From assembly GCA_947311845.1 (NCBI GenBank), contig CAMZMU010000055.1, positions 21,570,465-21,634,464 of the forward strand: a DNA stretch of 64,000 nt. The letters are read 5' to 3'. The translations under genes and the position numbers were made by a program. This DNA comes from Poa pratensis. Its lineage: Eukaryota; Streptophyta; Magnoliopsida; Poales; Poaceae. Position 1 is the first letter of the stretch, and each line of letters starts with the position of its first letter. The notes under the pieces are model-generated. The model saw only the letters and a program-made list of their open reading frames with translations. It had not been told where the DNA came from and ran no database searches. Shown here piece by piece: positions 1 through 10,639 of this stretch.

Positions 1-143
1 GAGAAAAAACATTAAACTTTCCATTTTGAGACCATGCTTGTTATATTGAATCATGACCCACATTGTCCAAAAAATGGAAGAAATGCAAAAGGTTGATATG
101 TTGCATGAGTTGCACATCACAAATTAATGTAGAAATAAAGTAC

Positions 144-1365
144 CTGTTGAGTTGTAATAGCACGTTTATCCTTTGTCCCTGCAAACCCAAATGATCGTGG
201 CTGCGGATAATGTAGTAACAAGTAATTCGTGAATATGTGTATGAATTCGCTAATATTTTGATGAAACAACGGCGAACATGTACCTGAAGCCCCAACATTT
301 TTCCTATCACTCTTAGTGCCTCCTGGGTGTCCTTGTTCTCCTTGTAGAGATGAAACCTGTATCACAAATTACAACCTAAATGTGCAGTCCTGTGGATTCT
401 TATGCATAAATACTAAAAACATGATAGATTAACAATGACGGGAATATTTGTAATGCCATCACCTGAGGTACTTCCCAAGATGATAAGGCCAGGTTACAGA
501 GACTCTGCTATCGAATGGCCTGTCATCTCTCCAGCCCGAAGGTCCAGACCTGCCCACGCCCGCCCTAGCCCTCGCCCTCCCACCAAAATTCCTCCGTCCA
601 CGTGGCCCTGCCTTCAGCCGCACCCTAACACACCTCTGAACCCCGTCGCTGTGTTCAATGGTATCCGTGGCCAAGAACTTGAAGTTCCTCTTGAAGAAGT
701 CGTGCACCTCCTACAAAATGTGGAACATGTATGACAGCTTCACATCCCAGTTTCAAATATATAACCACGATGTTGGGAGGATAAAATAAAACGAACCCAG
801 CGATGAGCCTTATCAGCGTCGGGGGAGAGAGTGATCGGCGAGACGTTGCTATCATCCTCTAAAACCCTCGACAGAAATTCGCTCAAAGCGTCGCCATCGG
901 CATCACCGCAGAGCAGCCGGAAGGAGTCCAGCGAATGCGGGAGGTCCGGGTCGGGGCCAGCCTCCTCCTCCTCTGCATCTACACCCTGCGAATCCATCCG
1001 CGAATGGCACCAAGCCGAAACGAGAGGTCAGTGGCGGACTAGGGCTCCTGAATCCGGAAAACCGTGACGGGGTGAGGAGCAGAAGGGAAGGGAGAAACCT
1101 GGTCGGGGAGGTCGAAGGAGGTGAGGCGGACGAGGGCGCCGTCGCGGGCGACCTCGTGGACGATGAAGTCGGAGTAGCGCTGCTTGAGGGCGCCGCAGAA
1201 GCCGGGGAGCGAGGAGGCGAAGCGGGAGATGCCGACGTCGGGCTCGGCGAGGGCGGCGCGCGGCTGGGCTACGGTGGCGCGGGCGTGGCAGGCGAGGCGG
1301 CGGGAAGGGGGTTTGGGGAGGGCGAGAGGGGAGAGGATGGGGTTTAGGAAGTGGCGGCAGCGCAT
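144..1365 (-). CDS. PUS7: PUS7/TruD-family tRNA pseudouridine synthase, 5' exons only (partial)
   Basis: The product should isomerise uridine to pseudouridine in tRNA and possibly mRNA. Five exons read on the minus strand: 1365-1099, 985-797, 710-463, 356-284 and 200-144, with GT-AG borders and phases 0, 0, 2, 0, 0. The rest lies left of the window. Exon 1 starts with a basic stretch (MRCRHFLNP) that could be an organelle transit peptide, then enters conserved sequence (PDVGISRF, ALKQRYSDFIVHEV). Exon 3 has VHDFFKRNFKFL. Exon 4 has FHLYKENKDTQEAL. Exon 5 has GFAGTKDKRAITTQ, the TruD signature whose Asp (about residue 270 here) is the family's catalytic aspartate. Upstream in-frame Met codons exist near 1536, so the start at 1365 is a choice. 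A LINE insertion begins about 230 bp upstream of this start. Family identity is firm from motifs; the symbol is by homology to eukaryotic PUS7. Confidence 0.88.
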
Positions 1366-1597
1366 TCGGGCGAGCGGCGGCAGGATGGACGTCGGAGGGG
1401 TGGTGCAGGTGGCGGCGGCAAAATGCCAAAATCTTCTCCGGCACCGGCGTCTGAGTCGGATGCGGGCGGGGTGAGGGAGGAAATTGCAATGGGCATTGTT
1501 TTTGCGCAAAACTACAATCAAATACGAGTATACCAATTTATTGAGGTTTCAAACGCAAAGTGCCTTAACAAGCAGATACCGAACACAAGGCACTTAA

Positions 1598-1612
1598 CAC
1601 TCTCGGCTATCC
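1598..1612 (+). repeat. Left target-site duplication of the L1 LINE
   Basis: The 15-base sequence CACTCTCGGCTATCC here is repeated exactly at 22226-22240, directly after an A-rich tail. Two more A residues match but merge with the tail. The pair brackets the whole nested block, which marks it as the LINE target-site duplication. Confidence 0.85.
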
Positions 1613-1715
1613 AATTTATTGAGGTTGATGAGACGTTTTCACTTTGATGAGATGGAAATTCATGAAAGTGACGGAAGATCGGGAGGCCTTGTGATGTGGT
1701 GGCATAGCTCTCTTA
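1613..1715 (+). mobile_element. LINE (L1-type) segment 1: truncated endonuclease start
   Basis: This is the 5' end of the inserted LINE copy. Read in frame it gives a run ending GRSGGLVMWWHSS, which matches the middle of plant L1 endonuclease domains. The frame continues exactly at 2585 (LNVTSKEVSPNFIDIRV) once the element at 1716-2581 and one TTA copy are removed. ORF1 and the first part of the endonuclease are absent, so this copy was 5'-truncated on insertion. Confidence 0.82.
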
Positions 1716-2581
1716 GCCCCCTTCTTTTTAGCTTCTTGGAGTGATTCTGGGTCTTAAATCGCACAAGATGAAAAGAACGTGTTTGATTCTGGGCCGCTTA
1801 ATTCCACCGAGAATCTCGTTTTCTTCCTATACCGAGAAGCTGGTCCTGGGCCGATTCTGAACAGATTCCCGAAAGTGACACGAAGGGGTATCATCTTTAG
1901 ACATATCGTTGCTCCTATTTACGGAGAAATGCCACCGCCTAGAATGAGGGGAAAAAAGAAAAAGGAGACTCGCTCGCATCGAGCTGCTCTGCCCAGAAAA
2001 CGAAGCTAGGGTTCCCTCCCGTCGCCATCGCCGCCGCCAGCTCCCACCGCCGGAGGAGGCCGAGCAGGAGCAGGAGCCCGCGCCGTCGCCGGCACCCGCC
2101 GCAATCCAACGGCGCCTCCTCCCCGTCCCCATCTGCCCGTGACACCCAGGGTCGCCGCCGCGGATCCTCGCTCCCGCGCCGCCGTCGCGACTTCTCGCCG
2201 CCTCCTCCTCCCGCCAGGCGCCTCCTCCTCCTCCCGCCAGGCGCCGCCTTGGGAGCCCACCGCCCCAGAACGGGTACTTCAATTAATGTGTAGAAAATAC
2301 CCACATGTCCATTGTTGGATATTTTTTGAATCAAATGGATCTAGTTGCTCATTATTGTTCAAAGGTTGCTAGCAAAATGAGTTTTAGCCAGAACTAGTAT
2401 CCAAATGAAATTTAGGGGTATTATAGATATTTCACAACTCAACACATCAACAAGCCAAATTTCTAGAAGCCAAAAAGAATAGGAGGAACCAGATTCTGTG
2501 AGATTCTCCCCACCACAGATTTTTTCCACAATCTGTGAAAAGCTAGCTTCTCTAGAATCAGAAGCTAAAAAGAAGGGGGCC
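1716..2581. mobile_element. Tourist/PIF-Harbinger-like non-autonomous element with GC-rich cargo
   Basis: The element is flanked by TTA on both sides (1713-1715, 2582-2584). It has inverted ends: GCCCCCTTCTTTTTAGCTTC on the left, and the reverse complement of the right end reads GGCCCCCTTCTTTTTAGCTT. TTA duplications and G/C-rich inverted ends are the PIF/Harbinger hallmark. Its removal restores an open LINE endonuclease frame, which proves it is an insertion. Inside, 2003-2276 is extremely GC-rich (CCGCCGCC-type, with a CTAGGGTTCCC motif typical of grass 5' UTRs), unlike the AT-rich rest. This suggests a captured gene 5' end. No transposase is seen. Confidence 0.8.
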
Positions 2582-2584
2582 TTA

Positions 2585-5500
2585 ATGTCACCTCGAAGGA
2601 GGTATCCCCAAACTTCATTGACATTCGTGTTGATGAGCATACTGATTCAGCATGGAGATTTACAGGGTTCTATGGAGAACCAAGTGCGGACCGAAAACAC
2701 TTTTCATGGCAATACATCCATGACTTGCATACGATGAACAACCTCCCATGGTTAATAGGAGGGGATTTTAATGAGATTATGTTTGGTAATGAGAAAGAAG
2801 GTGGAAATATTAGACCACGAAGATGCATGCAATTATTCAGGCATGCTATTGATGAATGTTTATTGGAGGATCTTGGCTTCATTGGAGAAGAGTTTACATG
2901 GCAAAGAGGGAGAATTAGGGAAAGACTAGATAGAGTTTTGGGCAACCAGGATGGTGTGGCCATGTTTCCAGCTCTCGGTGTTGTCCATGAATGTTGGGAT
3001 AAGTCTGATCACCGTCCAATCCTAATTGATACTGATTTCTACCTGCAATCGCAAAACGGACGGATACCTGGCCCTAAACGTTTCGAAGCCAGATGGTTGT
3101 GTGAGGAGACAGTGGAAACGATTGTCCAATCAGCATGGGATCGCGCTAAGTTCTTGCCTAGAGCATCTTTGGCAAAGAAAACCGGTGTCATTCACGCCTC
3201 GTTGCATGATTGGGATAAAAGAAGTGCTTCAGGGTCCACGGTCTCATTTGCGTGATCTGCAGAAACAACTGAATGAAGTGATGTCTGGACCCATTACCGA
3301 TGATTCTTTATCTCTGCAACATGAACTACGGATCAAGATAGAGGAATTGTTAGAGAAAGAAGAGTTGTATTGGATGTAGAGAGGAAGATTAAATTGGCTG
3401 CCCAGTGGTGACCAAAATTCAGCGTACTTTCATAGGTCAGCATCAGCTAGAAACAAGAAGAAATTTGTTAAAAAACTAAGGAATGATCAAGGGGACTGGC
3501 TCGAGGATGAGGACCAGCTAAGTGGGCTTGCCTCGGAGTATTTCAGTAACCTGTTTTCTACTGAGGTTCAAAACCCGAACCCTGCTTCCATTGCAAAAGT
3601 TCAGGCCAGAGTGAGTAATGAGATGAATTCTGCCTTGACTGCTCCATACACAAGAGAGGAAGTAAAAAAAGTCTTATTCAATATTGGAGACTTGAAAGCC
3701 CCAGGGCCGGATGGCCTCCATGCGGTCTTCTATAAAAAAAATCTGGCACATTATTGGAGAGGATCTTACGGATGAAGTCCTACTAGCTGTAAATTCCAGG
3801 AAAATTCCTGATAGTTGGAATGACACTACGATTGTTTTGATCCCTAAGGTCCCAAATCCTGAACATATATCCCAATTTAGACCTATAAGTCTATGCAATG
3901 TGGTGAACAAAGTTATTTCTAACTGTTAGCGGCGACGTTGAAGACCATTCTTCCAGAGGTTGTCTCCCCAATGCAAAGTGCTTTTGTTCCTGAGAAACTG
4001 ATCACGGACAACTTTCTGATTGCTTATGAGAGTTTCCATGCTATTAAGAACAAGAGAGTAGGTAAATTCGGAAATTGTGCTGTCAAGCTCGACATGCACA
4101 AAGCTTATGATAGAGTAGAGTGGAAATTTTTGGAGCTTATTCTTCTCCAACTCGGTTTTGCTACTGAGTGGGTACGACTCATTATGGAGTGTGTTACATC
4201 GGTAAGATACCAAATTCATCTTAATAATTCATTATCCGATTCTATTGTTCCATCTAGGGGTTTGAGGCAAGGGGATCCTTTATCTCCTTACCTATTTTGT
4301 TGTGTGCTGAAGGCCTAACAAGTTTAATTTTGCATGAGGAAACTGCTGGAAATCTTCAAGGAGTCAGGGTGTGTCGGACTGCTCCTGCTATTTCACACCT
4401 ATTATTTGCAGACGACTCTCTTATTCTGATGAAGGCTGATAATAATAATGCTCTTAGTATGAGGAGAGCCCTGAATGAATATTGTGAGGCGTCGGGACAA
4501 CTGGTCAGTGCTGCGAAATCCAGTCTTTACTTTAGTCCTTGCACTCCAGTAGAGGTCAGAGCCGAGGTCTGCACTACACTCAATATCATGACGGAAGCGA
4601 TAACTGATAAAATATTTGGGGCTGCCACCATTGGTTGGTGTTGATAGGCCTGACTAGTTTCAACATCTAATTGATAAGGTATGTAAATTGTTGAACGGAT
4701 GGAAATAGAAAATATTGTCTTTTGGTGAGAAGGAGGTACTGATCAAAGCCATTATTCAAGCTCTTCCTGCATATGCCATGCATGTCTGTATTCAAGCTAC
4801 CCAAGCAGATTTGTAAAGGGATAATCTCTGCAATGTCCCAATTCTGGTGGGGAGATGATGAACAACATAAGCGTATGCACCGGTTTGCGTGGTGGAAAAT
4901 GTGTATTCCAAAAAACATGGAGGTATGGGTTTTCGAGATCTAGAAAGCTTTAACCTAGCACTGCTTTCTACACAAGCTTGGAGACTACTTTCAGAACCAG
5001 ACTCCCTATGTGCTCAAGTACTTCGAGCCAAATACTACCCTTCTGGCGATCTTTTAAATTGTGAACTTAAGAAAGGCAGCTCTTATACTTGGCAAAGCAT
5101 ATGGTCAGACATCCAGACCTTCAAAAGAGGTCATATATGGAGAGTTGGTAACGGAGAAAAAATAAATATCTGGAATGATTGTTGGATTCCTTCTTCTCCA
5201 ACCCGTAAAGTTATGACTCGGAAAGGTAATATTTTGTTTACACATGTTTCTGAGTTGATTGATGCAGGAAGTGGTGATTTGGATGAAGAGATAATAAGAG
5301 AGAACTTCTGGCAAGTTGATGCCGAGCGAATTTTGAAAATTCCGCTAGCTGTGGGGATGATGGAGGACTTTCTTTCTTGGCACTTTAATAAAAATGGGGT
5401 CTTCTCTGTTAAGTCATCATATATATTATCAGGAGTGGGATTTCCAGCATGGAAGGAAGTTGCGCCGAACACATCTCTTTGATGCAACTTCATCTGATCC

Positions 5501-5882
5501 TATTTGGAAAGCCCTGTGGTCACTAAAAGTCCCTACAAAAGTTAAAATTCATTGCTGGAGGGCCATTTGGGGTGCTATCCCATGTTTTGGGGCCTTGGCA
5601 AACCGTCATATGCAAAACTCAAGCCAATGTCCTCTTTGTTCGGTGGATTGTGAGATCATATCACATGCGTTTTTTAAATGTCCTAGAGTGGCGGAAATTT
5701 GGAGCTATCTTGGCATGCATGAAGCGATCTTGCATGCTTGTGTCTCGGAAAGCCAAGGGGTACCAGCTCTGATCCAACTTCTGATTAATACTACTGAAGC
5801 ACCACGTCTTTCAGAGGTGCGACGCTACAATCTTGTTGCTGTTGCATATGGTACGTCTGGTGGGAGAGGCGCAAAGCAACGA
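2585..5882 (+). mobile_element. LINE (L1-type) segment 2: endonuclease, reverse transcriptase, zf-RVT (decayed)
   Basis: The order is that of a plant L1 ORF2. The endonuclease C-terminal half (about 2585-3255) contains LIGGDFNEI and the catalytic SDHRPI motif. A linker (3380-3740) contains GDQNSAYFH and KAPGPDG. The reverse transcriptase (3740-4640) contains [34 protein letters not shown] and the active-site motif LLFADDS. A C-terminal zinc-binding zf-RVT region (5480-5720) contains CPLCSVDCEIISHAFFKC. The copy is dead: stop codon at 3377-3379, frameshift in the A-run near 3731, stops near 3927, frameshift near 4310 and others. It is interrupted at 5882/5883 by a Copia element and resumes at 21504. 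Segment ends with WYVWWERRKAT, whose natural continuation is the GEPVQDPRRSAQSI found at 21515. Confidence 0.9.
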
Positions 5883-7280
5883 TGTAGGAGTTTGCGCAAT
5901 AGAAAACAAAAAAAAAATCTCTCACATGCAGAAGCAACACTCAAGATCCAATCTAGAAGATGCTAGTAACGGGGAGAGTAGTTCATCATACCCTCGAAGA
6001 ACACGCGCGTTGAACGTTTAATTCAACGCAGCTCGGTGAAGTTGTTGACGATGTTCGATTCGATCAGCACCGCAAATGAGTAGCGCCTCCGGAGGCTTGC
6101 ACACGTACAACTCGATGACGTCTCCCTCTTCTTGATCCAGCAAGCGAGAGGGAGAAGTAGGTGGGATCGATTCCAGCAGCATGACGGCGTGGCGGTGGAT
6201 ATGGTGGAGAGTTTCCCGCGGGCAGAGCTTCGCTAAGCGGTGTGCGGGAGGGAGGAGGAGATGCGGCAGCGATTGGACCCACATGGTGTGCCTCTCTCCT
6301 CTCTTATATAGGAAAGGGAGCTGCAGCCACTTAATTCCCAAGGTAGTAACCCCTTCTTTAAAGAGTGGTAACCCCCTCTCCTTTAAAAGGTAGTAACCCC
6401 CTCTTTCAAGAGTGGTAACCCCCATTTAAGGGCTGCCCATTGATTGACCACATGGACCAAGGAAGGCTGGTCAAATGGACAAGTGGGCCACCATTGGTCG
6501 TCCGGGATAGGTGGGCCCACAGTGGGACCCTCTAGAACCTTCTAGAACATTCTAACACTCGGCCGAAAAAATCTTGAACTTTTTCGGAACCCGGAAATCA
6601 ACTTGCCATATATAAATCTTTACCTCCGGACTCTTCCAGAGCTCCTCGTTCAATCTCGTTACCGGTAAGTACTCTTTACTCGTTCCGTAATACAACATTC
6701 TCTGTGACTAACTCATTAGTCACGTGCTTGCAAGCATTACCGAATGTGCACTACCGAGTGGGCCCAGAGTATATCTCTCTGAAACACGGAGGGACAAATC
6801 CCAGTCTTGATTCATGTAATTCAACAAGTACTTTCAGAGATACCTGTAAGACACATTTATGATCACCCTGTCACGAAGCGATGGTTGATGTCCCCAAAGT
6901 ATTCTTCCAGTACCCGGGAATAACATGATCTCATGGTCTAAGAAACAGGATACTTGACAATTAAAGGCATGACAATATAAACTTAATGAAACGATCAATA
7001 TTGTTATGCTTAGTTGGGTTTGTCCATCACGTCATTCTTCTAATGACATGATCCCGTTAATTAATTAACAACTCATGTTCATGGTTAGGAAACCATAACC
7101 ATCATTAATTAACGAGCTAGTCTAGTAGAGGCTTACTAGGGACACGGTGTTGTTTATGCAACCACACATGTATTATGTTTCCGGTTAATACAATTATAGC
7201 ATGGAAAATAAACATATATCATGAACACGGAAATATGATAATAACATTTTTATTATTGCCTCTAGGGCATATTTCCAACA
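5883..7280 (-). mobile_element. 3' LTR of BARE/Angela-type Copia element (310-bp internal deletion)
   Basis: The boundaries are TGTAGGAG and TTTCCAACA. It is a direct repeat of 19793-21503. On the minus strand it begins TGTTGGAAATATGCCCTAGA, the start I associate with the BARE/Angela/WIS Copia group of Triticeae. It is about 313 bp shorter than its partner because the sequence matching roughly 20555-20870 is missing at position ~6648. Polymorphism between the two LTRs is visible throughout, so the insertion is not recent. Confidence 0.88.
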
Positions 7281-7291
7281 GTCTCCCACTT
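7281..7291 (-). other. Polypurine tract of the Copia element
   Basis: On the minus strand this reads AAGTGGGAGAC and abuts the TG of the 3' LTR. It primes plus-strand DNA synthesis and helps fix the element's orientation. Confidence 0.75.
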
Positions 7292-7914
7292 ACACTAGAG
7301 TCAATAATCCAGTCAATAAGTAAGCACTTAACACCTATGGCATTCCAGTATTATTACCATGCTTCGCATGTGGTAAACTCCATCAAAAGATCTGACATGT
7401 TCAGGTCCATTTGTATTTGCACGTCTTAGTGTGTACACGCATCACTCATTCTCTAATGAGATGGCTTTGTATATATTTGGTCAACTGGTGAGACCTTAAT
7501 TCCTCAGCTTGAACTAATGTTAGCAACATTTGTGAAAATGTAGCTTCATAGTGTCAGCATTCTTGGAATTCACCAAGTTTAATAAACAACTCCTTGACAA
7601 AAATACTCCTATTATTTGTTGTCAACAAACGATATACTTAGCCTTTGTTGTAGTATTTATCACAATATTTTAATTTTGAAATTCATTCAAAACCGGCATG
7701 GAACTTTCTTCCAGCCTATTGTGACACCCTTCAACACATATTTTAATTGAGATAGATTTATTTGGATAGATGACAAGACTATTAGTGTAACATATTACAA
7801 CGAATACTTTGTCATTACTGCATAGGAAAACACATCCTTAGGTTTCCAAAAACTACTGAAGGATCTTTCCCACTGTTTTCCAATCATCATATGAATTATC
7901 CTGGCATAACAATT

Positions 7915-10634
7915 TGAAAGGACACGGATGTCGCCTAGAGGGGGGGTGAATAGGCGATTAAAATTCTTTATGGTTCAGGCTTGAATAAATGCGGAATAAA
8001 ACTTGCGGTTAATTTATCAAGCACAAAACCTAAACAATGCTAGGTTTACCTATGTGCACCAACAACTTATGATAATCAAGACAAGCAACTATGTGATAGC
8101 AAGATATATTACTTCAAGCTCAAAGGCTATCACAAAGTAAATTGCATAAGTAAGAAGCTCGGGTATAGAAATATCGAGGCACTTGGAGATGATGATTTAT
8201 CCCGAAGTTCACTTCCCAATGGAAGCTACGTCTCTGTTGGAGCGGTGCGGAGTCACAAAGTGATCCCCGAATAGCCGTCAAATGGCATACCGTAATCTCC
8301 TTCGTGCCTCTACCAATGTAGAGTACCACGAACCACTATGGGACACTTGAGGGTGGTCACCGAACCCATACAAGGATGAGCACACTCCACAACTTAATTA
8401 GAGGCTCTCACCGGAATCCCATGGCTCCCAAAGCCACAAGACTCACAAGGTTGGGGCACGTCTCCACAACTTAATTGGAGGCTCCCAACAATCCCGCGAG
8501 CCACCAAAACTTCGAGATCAACAAGGACCGTCTAGGGCACTCCAAGTACCCAAGAGGACAAGCTCTAGGGCACCCCAAGTACCCAAGAGTAACAAACTTC
8601 TCAACTTCGATTTCCACGTATCACCGTGGAGAACTCAAACCGATGCAACCGATGCAATGGGCAAGAACACAAGAAGTGCTCAAAATCCTTCACTCTCAAA
8701 TCCCACCAAAGCAACTAATGCTATTGGGGGGAGAAGAGAGGAAGAACAAAGAGGAACACCAAATTTCCCCAAGATCTAGATCCAAAAGCTTCCCCTCACT
8801 TAGAGGAGAGATTGATTGGTGGAATGGTAGATCTAGATCTCCTCTCTCTTTTCCCACTAAATGGAGGCAAGAATCATGGAGGGATAGAGAGTTAGCAAAG
8901 CTCAAGAAGGTCAACAATGGGGAAGAACACGAGCTGCAAGAGTTAGTCCCTTTGGGGAAGAAGGGGGGCCTTTTATAGGTCCCCACGAAAAAGAGTCGTT
9001 GCAGTCCAGAAAACATAGGATTATCCGATTCAAGTTGGACATGACAATCCGATTGTATAGGATTATCCGATTCAAGTTAGACAGGATAATCCGACTGTAT
9101 AGGATTATCCGATCCAAGTTAGATAGGATAATCCGACTCTATAGGATTATCCGATTCCAGTTAGATAGGATAATCCGATAAACTCCAGTGCGCAACCAAA
9201 CAAGTCCTTAGCCGTTTTCGCGTCCAGCAAATATCCGGGTCGGATATTCCGATCTAGTTTGGGTCGGAAAATCCGATAAACTCCAGAGAGCAAACAAACA
9301 AGTCCTTAGCCGTTTTCGCGTCCATCAAATATCCAGGTCGGATATTCCGATCCAAGTTTGGGTCGGAATATCTGATTGACTGAAAACTGACAGAAACAGC
9401 AAAACGAAAACCGCAATATCTTTTTCATCCGGACTCCGATTTCGATGATCTTGGGCTCGTTGGAATCGCAACGAAGAGCTCGCCAAGATTATGTAGAGAA
9501 ACATCATAGTCCATCATGTGAGGAGGAAACCACAAGAAGAGAGTTTGACCTCTCTTATAAAAGACGAACCGGTAAAACCTCCAACATAAAAAACACAACA
9601 CGATATTCATATGAAATCCGTTTTTGATGAACTAGAACTTGGTATAGGGATGAACACAAGCTCTAAGTTCTCACATAGATAAAAGCCAAATAAGAACCAT
9701 GAAAGATGATGAAGGCAAGTATGCAAAGGTTTGAGCTCTCTCCAACTGATACGCTAAAGCTCAATCGAGAGTCCCTCTTGATAGTACGGTGTCTATCCAA
9801 TAACCCGGTCTCCCGACTAACATGAGACCGGTAAAATAGAAACCCTAACAAGATCATACCTTTGCCTTACTCATTCCACTTGACTAGATGATGGCGATCT
9901 TGCTCTTCTCAAGTGGATCACATTTCCTGATTGCGCTTCGCTTGGTGAAGGTCCACATATTTCTCCCCCATACTCCACTATGGGAGAGACCCTTATTGAC
10001 ACATCTTTACTTGACCATTATCGGATAATCCAAGTCAGCTGGGACCGGATAATCCGATACCTCAAAAGGGTTGCAAGCTTCAAGCATATGATATCTTCTA
10101 GATGCCCATCTTGAACTTGCACATCTCAACCTTGATGATGATCACCACTTGACGTCATCCTTCATGGGCTATATGAAATCTTCATTTGATGCAAGCCCAT
10201 AGAAAGATACCTAACCACACATAGAAATGCCAACACATATCATGGGTTAGTTCACAAAGCTATATGGACAATTACTTACCATACCAAGAGATACATGATC
10301 CCACTTGGTACATCCTGTAGCTTTGTGTGTTGAACAATATCTTGATCAACCTTGTATCTTTTCTTCTCTTTTCAATAGATGATGTCTTGAGGATAACCAT
10401 GAATGATCACTTATCCTTTTCTTCAAGACATACTTGCAATATGCTCAACTCGATGATCTTGATGCCAAATACTTCATTATATCAATATATTCATAGCATC
10501 AACCTTGAATCCAACATATGGAGTTCAAGCATGGTCTATGGACAAACCTTACATGTACAACTCAATGCAACCATTAGTCCATAGGGATTGTCATTAATTA
10601 CCAAAACCACACATGGGGACGCCATGCCCTTTCA
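7915..10634 (-). mobile_element. Solo LTR A (Maximus/SIRE-like Copia family, tentative)
   Basis: It starts TGAAAGGACACGG and ends GCCATGCCCTTTCA, giving 7-bp inverted termini TGAAAGG/CCTTTCA. It is flanked by a perfect 5-bp duplication CAATT (7910-7914, 10635-10639). No internal coding region or second LTR is present, so this is a solo LTR left by recombination. A TATA box followed by a pyrimidine-rich leader (reverse complement CCTATAAAAGGCCCCCC, around 8960-8976) indicates minus-strand orientation. It shares its whole layout with 13867-18268 in inverted orientation. Family naming is from memory of abundant Triticeae LTRs ending in CCTTTCA and is tentative. Confidence 0.8.
9017..9184. repeat. 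42-bp tandem repeat with internal palindrome, four copies
   Basis: Units start at 9017, 9059, 9101 and 9143. Each contains GGATTATCC and, about 20 bp later, GGATAATCC, its reverse complement, so each unit can form a hairpin. The array lies within the U3 side of solo LTR A. The sister LTR (13867-18268) has a different series of inverted motifs (GGAATTCCGA type) at the same place. Confidence 0.8.
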
Positions 10635-10639
10635 CAATT

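Noticed and set aside
1827..2334. Arg/Gly-rich minus-strand frames as a gene
   Set aside because: They are shadows of the GC-rich block within the Harbinger-like element. No conserved motif and no splice support.
7916..10633. DNA transposon with GAAAGG termini and a 7-bp duplication ACAATTT
   Set aside because: Shifting the border by one base on each side gives TG..CA ends and an exact 5-bp duplication CAATT, and the interior has an LTR-style TATA box and leader. Solo LTR explains more.
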